From assembly GCA_002348345.1 (NCBI GenBank), contig DEAY01000211.1, positions 1-35,658 on the forward strand: DNA of 35,658 nt. The letters run 5' to 3'. This DNA comes from Verrucomicrobia bacterium UBA2970 (GTDB taxonomy: Bacteria; Verrucomicrobiota; Verrucomicrobiia; Limisphaerales; AAA164-E04). The notes below the pieces were generated by a model that did no database searches, was not told the origin of the DNA, and saw nothing but the letters and a program-made list of their open reading frames with translations. This document shows positions 24,652 through 32,358 of this stretch, in pieces (within the stretch, counting starts at the first letter, position 1; every line of letters starts with the position of its first letter). The position numbers and the translations under genes were made by a program.

Positions 24652-26040
24652 ATGCAACCGCTGGTGCGCCTTACCTTACTTCTCGTGGCGATGCTTTGGG
24701 GATCCGCTGATCAGCAGGCCGAAGAGAATCCGCCACCGAATTTCGTGATCATTTTTTTGGATGATGCGGGATGGGGGGATTTCCACCCCTTCGGGAATCC
24801 CGAGTATCCGACGCCCCATGTGGCGGAACTGGCCCGCGCGGGGTGCCGGTTTGATCAGTTTTATGTGCCCCAGGCGATCTGTTCGGCCTCTCGCGCGGCT
24901 CTCCTGACGGGTTGCTATCCGGGACGCACCAAGATGTTTGGGGCGCACGGGCCCCGACAGAGGGGCTTGGACCCTCAATATGCCACCTTGGCCCAGGTCC
25001 TGAAGACCGTGAACTATCGAACGGCCATCTTTGGGAAGTGGCACCTCGGTGATCATCCCGAAACCCGGCCACCGGCGCGGGGATTCGATGAGTCTTGCGG
25101 GTTGATGTATTCCAATGACATGTGGGAGTTCCACCCAGAGGCTCCGGAATTCTGGGGCCGCTTCCCCCTACAGTACTGGGAGAACGGTCGGATCACGATC
25201 GAGCGGGTGACCAAAAAACATCAGCCCCATTTGACCACTTGGTATACGGAAAAGGCGGTCGACTTCATCCACCGCAGCGCGGAGAACCCCTTTCTTCTCT
25301 ATCTGCCTCATTCCATGCCCCATGTCCCCCTGTTTTGCAGCGAGAAGTTTCTCGGGAAATCGGGGGCCGGGCTCTATGGCGATGTGATGATGGAATTGGA
25401 TTGGTCTGTTGGGCAAATCGTGAACGCCCTCGAGGAGACCGGCCTGTCGGATCGTACGGTGGTCTTGTTCACCTCGGACAACGGACCTTGGATTTCCTAT
25501 GGTGATCGCGCCGGAGTGACGCCTTACCGGGAAGCGAAGGGGACCTCGTTTGACGGTGGCATTCGCAGTGCCTGTCTCATCAGGTATCCCGGGGTGATTA
25601 AGGCGGGTTCTCAGTCCTCACGCGCGTTTTGCTCCCTGGATGTGCTTCCCACTTTCGCGTCGCTCGCCGGCGCGTCGCTGCCTGCCAATCCGATCGACGG
25701 GAAGAATGTTTGGGATCTGATCATTGGCAAAGCAGGAGCCGTCAATCCCAATGCCTATTATCCGTTCTCCAACGGGAGTGAATTCCAGGGAGTCATCAGC
25801 GGGGACGGGAAATGGAAGCTTCATTTTCCTCATGGATATCGAACCTTGGCGACCCCGGGCGGCGGCGGGATTCCGGGCAAGTATCGGCAAGATTCCGTCG
25901 AGTTGTCGTTGTTCAACATGGAGCGGGATCCGACTGAAACGAATAATGTGCTCGCGGATCACCCGGTCGTTGCCGCGCGATTGCAGGCACTGGCAAGACA
26001 CCATCGGGACCGGTTTTACCAGGAAAGGCCGCCCCGATGA
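24652..26040 (+). CDS. Secreted type I sulfatase
   Basis: 462 residues with a signal peptide (MQPLVRLTLLLVAMLWGSA). The sulfatase metal site begins at FLDDAGWGDFHPFG, and the formylglycine motif is Cys-Ser-Ala-Ser-Arg (ICSASRAALLTG), a valid C-x-A/P-x-R. GKWHLGDHPET, SMPHVPLF and FTSDNGPWISYGDRAG hold further metal and substrate residues. The FDGGIRSACLIRYPG block is typical of arylsulfatase/N-acetylgalactosamine-6-sulfatase-like enzymes in PVC bacteria. It removes sulfate esters outside the cytoplasm, probably from a polysaccharide. It is only 37 bases upstream of an SDR epimerase, so the two may be co-transcribed. Confidence 0.93.
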   Translation: MQPLVRLTLLLVAMLWGSADQQAEENPPPNFVIIFLDDAGWGDFHPFGNPEYPTPHVAELARAGCRFDQFYVPQAICSASRAALLTGCYPGRTKMFGAHGPRQRGLDPQYATLAQVLKTVNYRTAIFGKWHLGDHPETRPPARGFDESCGLMYSNDMWEFHPEAPEFWGRFPLQYWENGRITIERVTKKHQPHLTTWYTEKAVDFIHRSAENPFLLYLPHSMPHVPLFCSEKFLGKSGAGLYGDVMMELDWSVGQIVNALEETGLSDRTVVLFTSDNGPWISYGDRAGVTPYREAKGTSFDGGIRSACLIRYPGVIKAGSQSSRAFCSLDVLPTFASLAGASLPANPIDGKNVWDLIIGKAGAVNPNAYYPFSNGSEFQGVISGDGKWKLHFPHGYRTLATPGGGGIPGKYRQDSVELSLFNMERDPTETNNVLADHPVVAARLQALARHHRDRFYQERPPR

Positions 26041-26077
26041 GCCGGCCGGTCGATGCGAGTGATCAGGAAAGAGACCC

Positions 26078-26983
26078 TTGGAAGCGGTATTGGTAACGGG
26101 GGCATTGGGGAATCTGGGATGGAAGGCAACAGAGCTGTTAGCCGGAAGGTCTGAATGGAGTCGGGTTCTGGCCTGTGATCTCGGGACGCCGGACCCCCAT
26201 CAAGCGGATCGATTGAGCGCTTGGCCGACGGTCGAGTTCATCCAGTGCGATCTTTCGAAATGGCACGACTTGCGGTGGCGAGGGCGCATTTTGGAGGTGG
26301 ATGCGGTGATCCATTTTGCCGCGCAGAATCCCTTCCCGGAGGCCTCGTGGCAGGAGGTCGCCGTCTCCATGGATATGACCAATCATATCACGACCGCTCT
26401 CCTGGCTTCGCTCAAGCGCCAACGGCTGGTCTATGTTTCCAGCAATCACGTCATGGGTCGCTACAAGGAGAGCCTCTTCGGCAAAAACGACTCGGCAGGT
26501 CGTTTGACGACGGATCTTGAACCCGGAGTCGGGACGGTATGGCATTCCGGAATCAAGACGATCGATTCGACCGGTTATGCCGCAGTTAAACTGGCGGGTG
26601 AACGGACGAGTCGAACGGTGTCCGATGCCACCAACGGAAGGATCACGGCCGTGAATCTGCGAATCGGTTGGTGTCAGCCCGGCGAGAATGATCCCTCTAC
26701 CTTGTCAGCGGCCGGTTCCATCACGATCGAACGCAAGGAGGGCGTGACCGAGGATCCCGCATTGGCGGAAACGAACCGATGGTTCCGGGAGATGTGGTTG
26801 GCCAACGACGATTTTCGTCAACTCATGATCAGGAGCCTCCATGCGGAATCCACTCATTGGCCAGGACATTTTGTGACCGTCAATGGAATGTCCAGGAATC
26901 GGGGGATGGTGTGGAGCCTCCGGGAGGGACGCGACTTCCTCCAGTATGAGCCTTCCGATGATGTTTATCGCCACCTCGATTGA
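26078..26983 (+). CDS. NAD(P)-dependent epimerase/dehydratase, extended SDR (uronate dehydrogenase-like)
   Basis: 301 residues from a TTG at 26078 with GGAAAGAG upstream. The Rossmann motif VLVTGALGNLGWKA (TGxxGxxG) opens the protein. VIHFAAQNPFPEASW is the NNAG-equivalent, VYVSSNHVMGRY supplies the Ser, and TGYAAVKLAGER gives the catalytic YxxxK. VNLRIGWCQPGENDPS resembles the product-side segment of hexuronate dehydrogenases and related sugar-acid SDRs. It probably oxidises or epimerises a sugar or sugar acid in the cytoplasm. The sulfatase just upstream suggests a shared carbohydrate pathway. The substrate is not determined by what can be seen. Confidence 0.82.
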   Translation: MEAVLVTGALGNLGWKATELLAGRSEWSRVLACDLGTPDPHQADRLSAWPTVEFIQCDLSKWHDLRWRGRILEVDAVIHFAAQNPFPEASWQEVAVSMDMTNHITTALLASLKRQRLVYVSSNHVMGRYKESLFGKNDSAGRLTTDLEPGVGTVWHSGIKTIDSTGYAAVKLAGERTSRTVSDATNGRITAVNLRIGWCQPGENDPSTLSAAGSITIERKEGVTEDPALAETNRWFREMWLANDDFRQLMIRSLHAESTHWPGHFVTVNGMSRNRGMVWSLREGRDFLQYEPSDDVYRHLD

Positions 26984-27059
26984 GAGGGGGTGCCCTTTCC
27001 TGGAGCGTCCTCATGCCGGAGGTTAATTTCCGGTGCCCCTCCAAGGCTGCTCCCTCTAA

Positions 27060-27300
27060 ATGTAAGAATGGCATGCTACATGCTAAGTTAATTTTGTCAT
27101 AGGGAATGCCCTATGGGATTGGAAACAGTTTAGGTGAAACGGGGTGACGCTGCTATGGAGGAAGCGAAATCGCGAAGCACCTTTGGCTCCGAGGGCCATG
27201 TCAGCTTGGTGGGGCCGGTGAAAACCGGAAGTGAGCTAGGCTCAAGGCGCTTGCCGGGAAGGGTGTGGGGACGCTTCGGCGACCCTTCCCGGCGTTTTCT
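27060..27300 (+). ncRNA. Candidate structured RNA (sRNA or 3' UTR) ending at an intrinsic terminator
   Basis: The 320 bases between the SDR gene and the leftward KDPG aldolase gene encode no protein I recognise but are rich in local structure. CATAGGG-AATG-CCCTATG (27098-27115) is a perfect 7-bp hairpin. CCGGT-GAAA-ACCGG (27215-27228) is a perfect 5-bp hairpin with a GNRA tetraloop. A 12-bp terminator stem closes the region. A GCATG-CTA-CATGC inverted repeat (27071-27083) lies at the 5' side. No rightward gene follows for 2.4 kb, so this is not an ordinary leader riboswitch. I compared it by eye with tmRNA, SRP RNA, RNase P and the common riboswitches and found no match. Confidence 0.4.
27253..27298 (+). 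terminator. Intrinsic terminator
   Basis: GCCGGGAAGGGT (27253-27264) pairs perfectly with ACCCTTCCCGGC (27282-27293) around a 17-base loop and is followed by GTTTTCT. The T-run lies on the plus strand, so it ends rightward transcription from the SDR gene or the candidate RNA. It also sits just beyond the stop of the leftward KDPG aldolase gene. Confidence 0.75.
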
Positions 27301-27304
27301 GATC

Positions 27305-27964
27305 TCAGTCCATCGCCCGGCGAAGGGTGCGGATCCGGTCGGCATAGGCCTTGGCCTTGTCGGTGAGGAGTGCCCAGTTTTCCGTTTCAAGAATCTCCTT
27401 GGTGATGAGCGACGATCCGACTCCAAGGGCGACGCAGCCTGCCCTGAGGAGGGATTCCATGGTTTCCAGATTGACTCCTCCTGTCGGGACGATCCGGAGG
27501 TGCGGCAGGGGAGCGCGAAGCGCCTTGATGTAAGAAGCACCGAGCCCGTCCGCTGGAAAGAGTTTCACGAAATCACTCCTGGCCTCGAAGGCCACCTGTG
27601 CTTCCGTCGGGGAATAACATCCCAACATGATCGGTTTGTCGGCGGCGTGGGCTACGGGGACGATCTCGGGTTTGAGAATCGGGGTGACGACATATTGGGC
27701 CCCCGCCTGAATCGCCTGTTCTGCGGTGGAGGGGTTGAGAACTGTACCCACACCGAGAAGGGCCGCGTCCCCCAGGACGGTTGAGGCCTCATGGATTCCA
27801 TCGATCGCGTTGGGGGTCGTCATCGTAATCTCGATCGCCCGAACGCCCCCCGCCAGCAAGGCCTCGGCGAGGGGAACGATTTGGGATTGTGATCGGGCTC
27901 GCACGACGGCGATGATTCCGGGATCGATCAGTTGCTCGATGATTTGTGGTTTGGACAGCGCCAT
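27305..27964 (-). CDS. KDPG/KHG aldolase family protein (2-dehydro-3-deoxy-phosphogluconate aldolase-like)
   Basis: 219 residues, full length. The class I aldolase residues are present: Glu in AIEITMTTPNA, the Schiff-base Lys in FVKLFPADGLG, plus VGTVLNP, YVVTPILKPEIV and IVPTGGVNLETM for the phosphate-side loop. The family cleaves 2-keto-3-deoxy sugar acids, usually phosphorylated, to pyruvate plus an aldehyde or glyceraldehyde-3-phosphate. It is the last gene of a leftward set (DeoR regulator, alpha/beta hydrolase, aldolase) that diverges from the microcompartment operon, 81 bases after the hydrolase stop. Whether its substrate is KDPG or a deoxysugar acid linked to the microcompartment is open. 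Confidence 0.9.
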   Translation of the reverse strand: MALSKPQIIEQLIDPGIIAVVRARSQSQIVPLAEALLAGGVRAIEITMTTPNAIDGIHEASTVLGDAALLGVGTVLNPSTAEQAIQAGAQYVVTPILKPEIVPVAHAADKPIMLGCYSPTEAQVAFEARSDFVKLFPADGLGASYIKALRAPLPHLRIVPTGGVNLETMESLLRAGCVALGVGSSLITKEILETENWALLTDKAKAYADRIRTLRRAMD

Positions 27965-28045
27965 GCCGGCATTGAATCAAAGGGATCCGGACGAAACAAC
28001 GGGGAATTCAAATCCCGGTGCGCGGACAGGCGAGGATCAAGGGGC

Positions 28046-28867
28046 TCATGGCGATGGTGCCTTCAAGCAGGTGAGGACAAATTCGACGAGGGGGCCTGGA
28101 TCAGGGAGACTGTGGGGGTGGTGCCCTCCTTGCGGTTTGACGATTTCCTGAAACCACCGACCGCCCAGTTGCTGGTAACGGTGTTTGAACCGGCCGGTGT
28201 TGTCGGAGTAAGGTACGACTTGATCCGCCTCGCCACAGACGTGGAAGAGTGGAACCTCTTGATCGATGAGGGGGCGGATTTGATCGACGGGGTTGCCCCG
28301 ATACTCGAGGGCCTGTTGATCCGATTCGAATCCGTATGCGTTGAGGAGCTTCGTCCAAGCCTCTTGTTGGCCCGGATGGGAGAATCGGCGTCCGCCGCCG
28401 GGCCAGGAGCGGAAGTCGAGAACGGGGGCGTCGGCGTAAATCCCGCTCACCCGAGTAGGATTCTGAACCGCCCAATTGTAGATCATGAGGCCTCCCCGGC
28501 TCATCCCCTCCAGAATCGGTTTGGCATGGAGGCCCTTTTCGCCGACCAGGAAGTGGTAGTAGCTGTTCCAAATCCCAACCGCCGAGGGAGATCCGAACAA
28601 GTCGACGGTATCAATGTAAGCCAGATGAAAGCCTCGGTTCAAAAGGGCCAGGTCGAGTTGGGGTTCGTGGCCAAAAAAACGGGCCCGCCAGATCCAGGGT
28701 TTCTGATCGGCCGCTTGTTGGGGCTGAACGATGATGCCCTTTCGACCCTTGAATTCGAAATCGTGACGCTTGAAGCCATGCCATTGACTGGCGTCTCCGG
28801 GGAAGGAATCGTCGCTCCTCACGACGAGGGAGAGAGCTAGCAAAAAGACCAATGTTAGACTTCTCAT
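28046..28867 (-). CDS. Secreted alpha/beta hydrolase (esterase/peptidase-like)
   Basis: 273 residues from the ATG at 28867, which overlaps the DeoR stop as ATGA and is followed by a signal peptide (MRSLTLVFLLALSLVVRS). The longer open frame upstream is out of frame with DeoR and is not coding. The alpha/beta hydrolase triad is visible: Ser in EGMSRGGLMIY (GxSxGG), Asp in CGEADQVVPY and His in GGHHPHSLPD. An early FFGHEPQLDLALLNRGF block is typical of a PVC-enriched hydrolase group. It could be a carbohydrate esterase removing acyl groups from polysaccharides before uptake, given the genes around it, but a peptidase role cannot be excluded. Confidence 0.8.
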   Translation of the reverse strand: MRSLTLVFLLALSLVVRSDDSFPGDASQWHGFKRHDFEFKGRKGIIVQPQQAADQKPWIWRARFFGHEPQLDLALLNRGFHLAYIDTVDLFGSPSAVGIWNSYYHFLVGEKGLHAKPILEGMSRGGLMIYNWAVQNPTRVSGIYADAPVLDFRSWPGGGRRFSHPGQQEAWTKLLNAYGFESDQQALEYRGNPVDQIRPLIDQEVPLFHVCGEADQVVPYSDNTGRFKHRYQQLGGRWFQEIVKPQGGHHPHSLPDPGPLVEFVLTCLKAPSP

Positions 28868-29622
28868 GAAGCGACGATGAGTTTGATCTCGGAGGCATCG
28901 AGTGCGGAAGCAAATTCGGAGGGAACGTGGCGATCGGTGACGATCAGATCGACCTCCGAAAGGCTGCAGAGCAAGGAGACCGACTGCCTTCCGAATTTGG
29001 TGTGATCGAGACAAAAGATCACTCTTTGGGCGGCTCGAATCATCGCGCGCTGAATGTCGACCAGCAAGGCGTGTGAATTCATGATCCCATCGAGTGTGAT
29101 CCCCCCGGCACTCATGATGGCGACATCGACGCGAACCTTTGAAAAGGTCTCCACGGCATGAGGACCGACCAGGACTCCGAGCCGGGGATAGATGACTCCG
29201 CCTGAAACCAGGACCTCGACTTGGGTCGCGGCGTTGTAGTGATTGGCGACCGGGAGTGAATTCGTGATGATTTGCGGCGTTTTTGGTTCGAGCTGTCGGG
29301 CGACGTGATAGGCCGTGGTCCCGGCGTCCACAATGACGCTTTGATTGGGTTCGATTTGGGCGGCGCAAGCCCGACCAATGGCCTCCTTTTCTGGGAGTTG
29401 GTGAGAATCGCGGGCGGAAAAAGCGAACTCGTCGGTTCGAGGGGTTGTCAGTCGCGCCCCGCCGTGGGTGCGTTTCACCGTGCCCTTGGTTTCTAGGATG
29501 CCCAAGTCGCGTCGGACACTCGATGCGGAGGCGTCCACCAGCTCTGATAACTCATCCAGGGAAGCAAATTCCCGTTGATGGAGATAGGCTTCGATCCGAG
29601 CCTGCCGTTCTTCAGCTTGCAT
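28864..29622 (-). CDS. DeoR-family transcriptional regulator
   Basis: 252 residues. The N-terminal winged HTH (1-60: RQARIEAYLHQREFASLDELSELV, SASSVRRDLGILETKG, KRTHGGA) is the DeoR hallmark. The C-terminal DeoRC sugar-phosphate sensor domain has VIVDAGTTAYHVARQL, IITNSLPVANH, VLVSGGVIYPR and VIFCLDHTKFGR. DeoR regulators mostly repress sugar catabolic operons and are released by a phosphorylated sugar. It is divergent from the microcompartment operon with 135 bases between, so it is the likely regulator of both directions. It is translationally coupled (ATGA) to the alpha/beta hydrolase downstream. Described PVM-type loci commonly carry a DeoR-type regulator. Confidence 0.93.
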   Translation of the reverse strand: MQAEERQARIEAYLHQREFASLDELSELVDASASSVRRDLGILETKGTVKRTHGGARLTTPRTDEFAFSARDSHQLPEKEAIGRACAAQIEPNQSVIVDAGTTAYHVARQLEPKTPQIITNSLPVANHYNAATQVEVLVSGGVIYPRLGVLVGPHAVETFSKVRVDVAIMSAGGITLDGIMNSHALLVDIQRAMIRAAQRVIFCLDHTKFGRQSVSLLCSLSEVDLIVTDRHVPSEFASALDASEIKLIVAS

Positions 29623-29757
29623 AAATATGACAGAATTTGATCGGTAATCCCTAAATCGTGTTTAATTTATGAAATACAATGATGTGTTTTGGTAGATTTT
29701 GAAAGATAATATTTGACAAATGTTGGTCGTTGGTGCGAATGATTAGGTGCTTTAGCG
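29623..29757. promoter_or_regulatory. Divergent control region of the DeoR set and microcompartment operon
   Basis: An AT-rich island in GC-rich DNA. Plus-strand TTGACA at 29713-29718 is a perfect -35 box, with AATGAT at 29738-29743 as a weak -10 at 19 bases spacing, only 15 bases before the pduL start. TTTGA recurs in direct orientation at 29636, 29698 and 29712; the last two are 14 bases apart and the last overlaps the -35 box. These are candidate DeoR half-sites, but the assignment is by eye. Confidence 0.4.
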
Positions 29758-30435
29758 ATGCCAGCGACCCCGAATATTCCCCATCGAGCCATTGTCGAGC
29801 ATCTCGTCCGTCAGGCGGTTTATGATCGCATGGGGGTTCAGGCGCCGCGTGCAGCGGGTTCTCCGAACCCATTGGTCGTCAATGTGAGTGCTCGACATTG
29901 CCACCTTACCCAGGAGGCCGTGGAAGCGCTGTTTGGGACTGGGCACCAGCTGACGGTTCACAAGATGCTTTATCAGGAGGGGCAATTCGCCGCCAAGGAA
30001 ACGGTCACGTTGATTGGGCCTCGGAGTCGAGTCATCTCCAACTTAAGGATTCTGGGTCCCTGCCGGACACTGAATCAGGTGGAATTGGCTTACACCGATG
30101 CGATCGCGCTTGGTTTTGACATCCCCTTGAGGAGCTCGGGCAGCATTGAGGGGACGCCGGGCGGCATGCTCATGGGGCCCGCGGGGTTCTTCAAGATGGA
30201 GCAGGGGGTGATTCGGGCCCTCCGGCATGTTCATATGGGGCCGGCTGACGCGGCGTTTTATGGGGTCAAGCAAGGCGACGATGTGGCGCTTCGGATTGAG
30301 GGGCCTTGTGGCTTGTCTCTGGACAAGATGCTGGTCCGGGTGGACCCGAGTTTTAAACTTGAAGTTCACATTGATACGGATGAAGGCAACGCCTGCAATC
30401 TCCAACCGGAGAGTCGGTGCGAGATTGTCGTTTAG
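29758..30435 (+). CDS. pduL: PduL-type phosphotransacylase, microcompartment-associated
   Basis: 225 residues. PduL moves an acyl group between CoA and phosphate and recycles CoA inside the microcompartment. Its two zinc sites are visible: His47/His49 in VSARHCHLT and His157/His159 in RALRHVHMGP, with LRILGPCRT and a phosphate-side Arg. Both beta-barrel PduL domains are complete. The first 27 residues (IPHRAIVEHLVRQAVYDRMG) form a likely amphipathic helix followed by a Pro/Gly/Ala linker, the pattern of an encapsulation peptide that binds cargo to the shell. It opens the operon, so it is the first gene under the divergent promoter. In the PVM model the acyl group would be lactyl. Confidence 0.95.
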   Translation: MPATPNIPHRAIVEHLVRQAVYDRMGVQAPRAAGSPNPLVVNVSARHCHLTQEAVEALFGTGHQLTVHKMLYQEGQFAAKETVTLIGPRSRVISNLRILGPCRTLNQVELAYTDAIALGFDIPLRSSGSIEGTPGGMLMGPAGFFKMEQGVIRALRHVHMGPADAAFYGVKQGDDVALRIEGPCGLSLDKMLVRVDPSFKLEVHIDTDEGNACNLQPESRCEIVV

Positions 30436-30512
30436 GAGAAACAAGGGGGAAGGGCGAGCCTGCCACTTCGGGGGATCGAACAGGATGAAATTGGAAAGAA
30501 GCAGCTATATTT

Positions 30513-30803
30513 ATGAGTGAAGCACTCGGAATGATTGAAACAAAGGGCTACGTCGGCGCGGTCGAGGCGAGTGATGCCATGGTCAAGGCCGCCGATGTGA
30601 AGCTCCTCAAAACAGTTCCCATCGGGGGCGGTTTCTTGACCGTTCTAGCTCGTGGCGATGTCGGTAGCGTAAAGGCGGCGGTCGATGCCGGGGCCAACGC
30701 AGCAAGCCGGGTCGGTGAGCTCGTGAGCTCTCACATCCTGGCACGCCCTCATGATGATCTGCTCAAGGCCTTTGTGGAGGTGCCCAAGGCGGCGAAGGGG
30801 TAA
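30513..30803 (+). CDS. BMC-H shell hexamer protein (first paralogue)
   Basis: 96 residues, one BMC domain (MSEALGMIETKGYVGAVEASDAM... RGDVGSVKAAVDAG... HILARPHDDL), a standard hexamer-forming shell protein. The pore loop reads PIGGGFLTVL, with GGG at the position where K-x-G-S-G is usual, giving a small uncharged pore. A short C-terminal tail (KAFVEVPKAAKG) extends past the domain. The ribosome site is GGAAAGAAG. Three BMC-H genes in this operon probably make mixed facets, each with its own pore for substrates or products. Confidence 0.95.
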   Translation: MSEALGMIETKGYVGAVEASDAMVKAADVKLLKTVPIGGGFLTVLARGDVGSVKAAVDAGANAASRVGELVSSHILARPHDDLLKAFVEVPKAAKG

Positions 30804-30844
30804 GGTTTGGAGACGAGTGGCAAAATACTGAGGAAAGAAAAAAA

Positions 30845-31123
30845 ATGGCTCAACAAGCTTTAGGAATGATCGAGACCCGCGGCCTATGTGCGCTCTTGGA
30901 GGCCTGTGATGCGGCTCTCAAGTCGGCCGACGTGACGATGACCGGTTGGGAAAAAGTGGGAAGTGGATTTGTGACGGGATTCTTTCGCGGCGACGTAGCC
31001 GCGGTCAAAGCGGCGACCGATGCCGGGGCGGCTTCGGCGGCTCAAGTGGGGGAAGTGGTCAGTGTGCAAGTGATTCCGCGTCCCCACGAAGAACTCGGTG
31101 GACTCGGAAAGTGGCTCAACTAG
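30845..31123 (+). CDS. BMC-H shell hexamer protein (second paralogue)
   Basis: 92 residues, one BMC domain (MAQQALGMIETRGLCALLEACDA, RGDVAAVKAATDAGAASAA, VIPRPHEELG). The pore loop is GWEKVGSGFVTGF, the canonical GSG form with a preceding Lys. It has two Cys residues in the first helix that its paralogues lack. A GAGGAAAGAAAAAA ribosome site lies just before the ATG at 30845. It follows the first BMC-H by 41 bases and is followed by the kinase gene. Confidence 0.95.
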   Translation: MAQQALGMIETRGLCALLEACDAALKSADVTMTGWEKVGSGFVTGFFRGDVAAVKAATDAGAASAAQVGEVVSVQVIPRPHEELGGLGKWLN

Positions 31124-31160
31124 GCGACATTCTCGTCATCTGGTTCCACTGGCACGCTTC

Positions 31161-32345
31161 GTGAAAATCCTTGTCGCCAATCTAGGCTCCACCTCGCTGA
31201 AGTATCGGTTGTTTGACTTCGGTGAGGGGGAAGAAGCCTTGGTGACCCGCGGGGGATTTGAGCGAGTCGAGGATTATCGCGAGGCCGTGGATGCCTGCCT
31301 TCGCGAACTGAAAGAAGGGGGCTTCATCGCTTCCGAAGACGATCTGGCGGCCGTCGGCTTTAAAACCGTCCTGGCGGATGGTGTGACCGGGTGCGTGCGC
31401 TTGGATCAACGAGTGCTGGAGGCCATGGAGGTGGGAAACACGGTGGCACCTGCGCACAATCCCGCCTACCTGATGGGGGTTCGTGTGTTTTCCGAGCGGA
31501 TGCCGAGGACGCCCTTAATCGGGCTCTTTGAAACGGCGTTTTATCAGTGGATTCCGGAAACGGCAAAACGTTACGCCGTGCCGGCCCCATGGTTTGAGGC
31601 CGGGGTTCGCCGGTGGGGATTCCACGGGGCCAGCCACAAGTTTATCGCGGAACGATCGGCGGAGCTGATGGGACGTGAGGATGTGGCGCAACGGGTGCGT
31701 CAGTTGTATGTGGATGGCGGCGCTGGTCAGATTGAGGGATCTGATCTGCGAGTGATCTCATGTCACCTGGGGGGAAGCTCGTCGGTGACTGGAATTCGCA
31801 ATGGAGTTGCCATCGGAAACAGCATGGGGATGAGTCCGCAGTCTGGCCTTCCCAATAATAACCGGGTGGGTGATGTCGACGGGTTTGCCTTGCTGCACAT
31901 GATGCGGACAAAGGGTTACGGACCCGATGAGATCGAACGGCAATTGTGTCGCGACGCGGGTTTGAAGGGGCTGTCGGGCGGATTCAATGACTTGCGAGAC
32001 ATCCAGGCGCAAGCGGCCACCGGAAATGAGGGGGCGCAACTTGCCTTGGACTTTCTGATCGACGAAACGCGTCGATGGCTAGGGGCTTATCTGGTTCCTT
32101 TGAACGGTCTCGATGCGTTGGTGTTTACGGCAGGGATTGGCGAGAACCGGAGTGAAATAAGGGCCGGTATCTGTGCCGAACTGGATGGATTGGGGATTCG
32201 ATTGGATCCGGCAAAGAATGAGGCAGTTCGGGCCGAAGAGGCTGAAATCAGCGCGGCTGATTCCAAAACAAAGATTTTTGTGATCCCCACGAATGAAGAG
32301 TTGGTCGTGGGGAGAGAAGTAAAACGATTTCTGGAAAATAACTAG
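31161..32345 (+). CDS. ackA: Acetate/propionate kinase family protein of the microcompartment operon
   Basis: 394 residues from the GTG at 31161, where the family start VKILVANLGSTSLKYRLFDF begins. Upstream in-frame codons to 31098 overlap the BMC-H gene and are not conserved. ASKHA-family motifs are seen: NLGSTS (phosphate 1), FHGASHKFIAERS, ISCHLGGSSSV (phosphate 2) and FTAGIGENRSEIR (adenosine). It would turn an acyl-phosphate plus ADP into acid plus ATP, the last step of the proposed route. The active-site segment reads SMGMSPQSGLPNNNRVGDVD, whereas housekeeping acetate kinases have MGTRSGD there, so acyl preference may differ. No obvious encapsulation peptide is present, so it may act outside the shell. 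Confidence 0.92.
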   Translation: MKILVANLGSTSLKYRLFDFGEGEEALVTRGGFERVEDYREAVDACLRELKEGGFIASEDDLAAVGFKTVLADGVTGCVRLDQRVLEAMEVGNTVAPAHNPAYLMGVRVFSERMPRTPLIGLFETAFYQWIPETAKRYAVPAPWFEAGVRRWGFHGASHKFIAERSAELMGREDVAQRVRQLYVDGGAGQIEGSDLRVISCHLGGSSSVTGIRNGVAIGNSMGMSPQSGLPNNNRVGDVDGFALLHMMRTKGYGPDEIERQLCRDAGLKGLSGGFNDLRDIQAQAATGNEGAQLALDFLIDETRRWLGAYLVPLNGLDALVFTAGIGENRSEIRAGICAELDGLGIRLDPAKNEAVRAEEAEISAADSKTKIFVIPTNEELVVGREVKRFLENN

Positions 32346-32358
32346 AGAAAGCGATTCG

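Noticed and set aside
27060..27300. Riboswitch or tmRNA/SRP/RNase P RNA
   Set aside because: No B12 box, TPP, SAM or c-di-GMP core motif was seen, nor the conserved ends of tmRNA or the P4 core of RNase P. There is also no rightward gene for it to control, so I kept only a generic structured RNA call.
27932..28840. 302-codon open frame on the plus strand
   Set aside because: It is antisense to the alpha/beta hydrolase, which has a signal peptide, a full triad and a start coupled to the DeoR stop.
28868..29368. Upstream extension of the alpha/beta hydrolase frame to 29368
   Set aside because: It overlaps the DeoR gene in another frame, is Arg/Ser-rich and comes before the signal peptide. The ATGA overlap at 28864-28867 gives a better start.
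31098..31160. Earlier start for the acetate kinase gene
   Set aside because: Those codons overlap the second BMC-H gene and have no family similarity. The conserved N-terminus begins exactly at the GTG at 31161.
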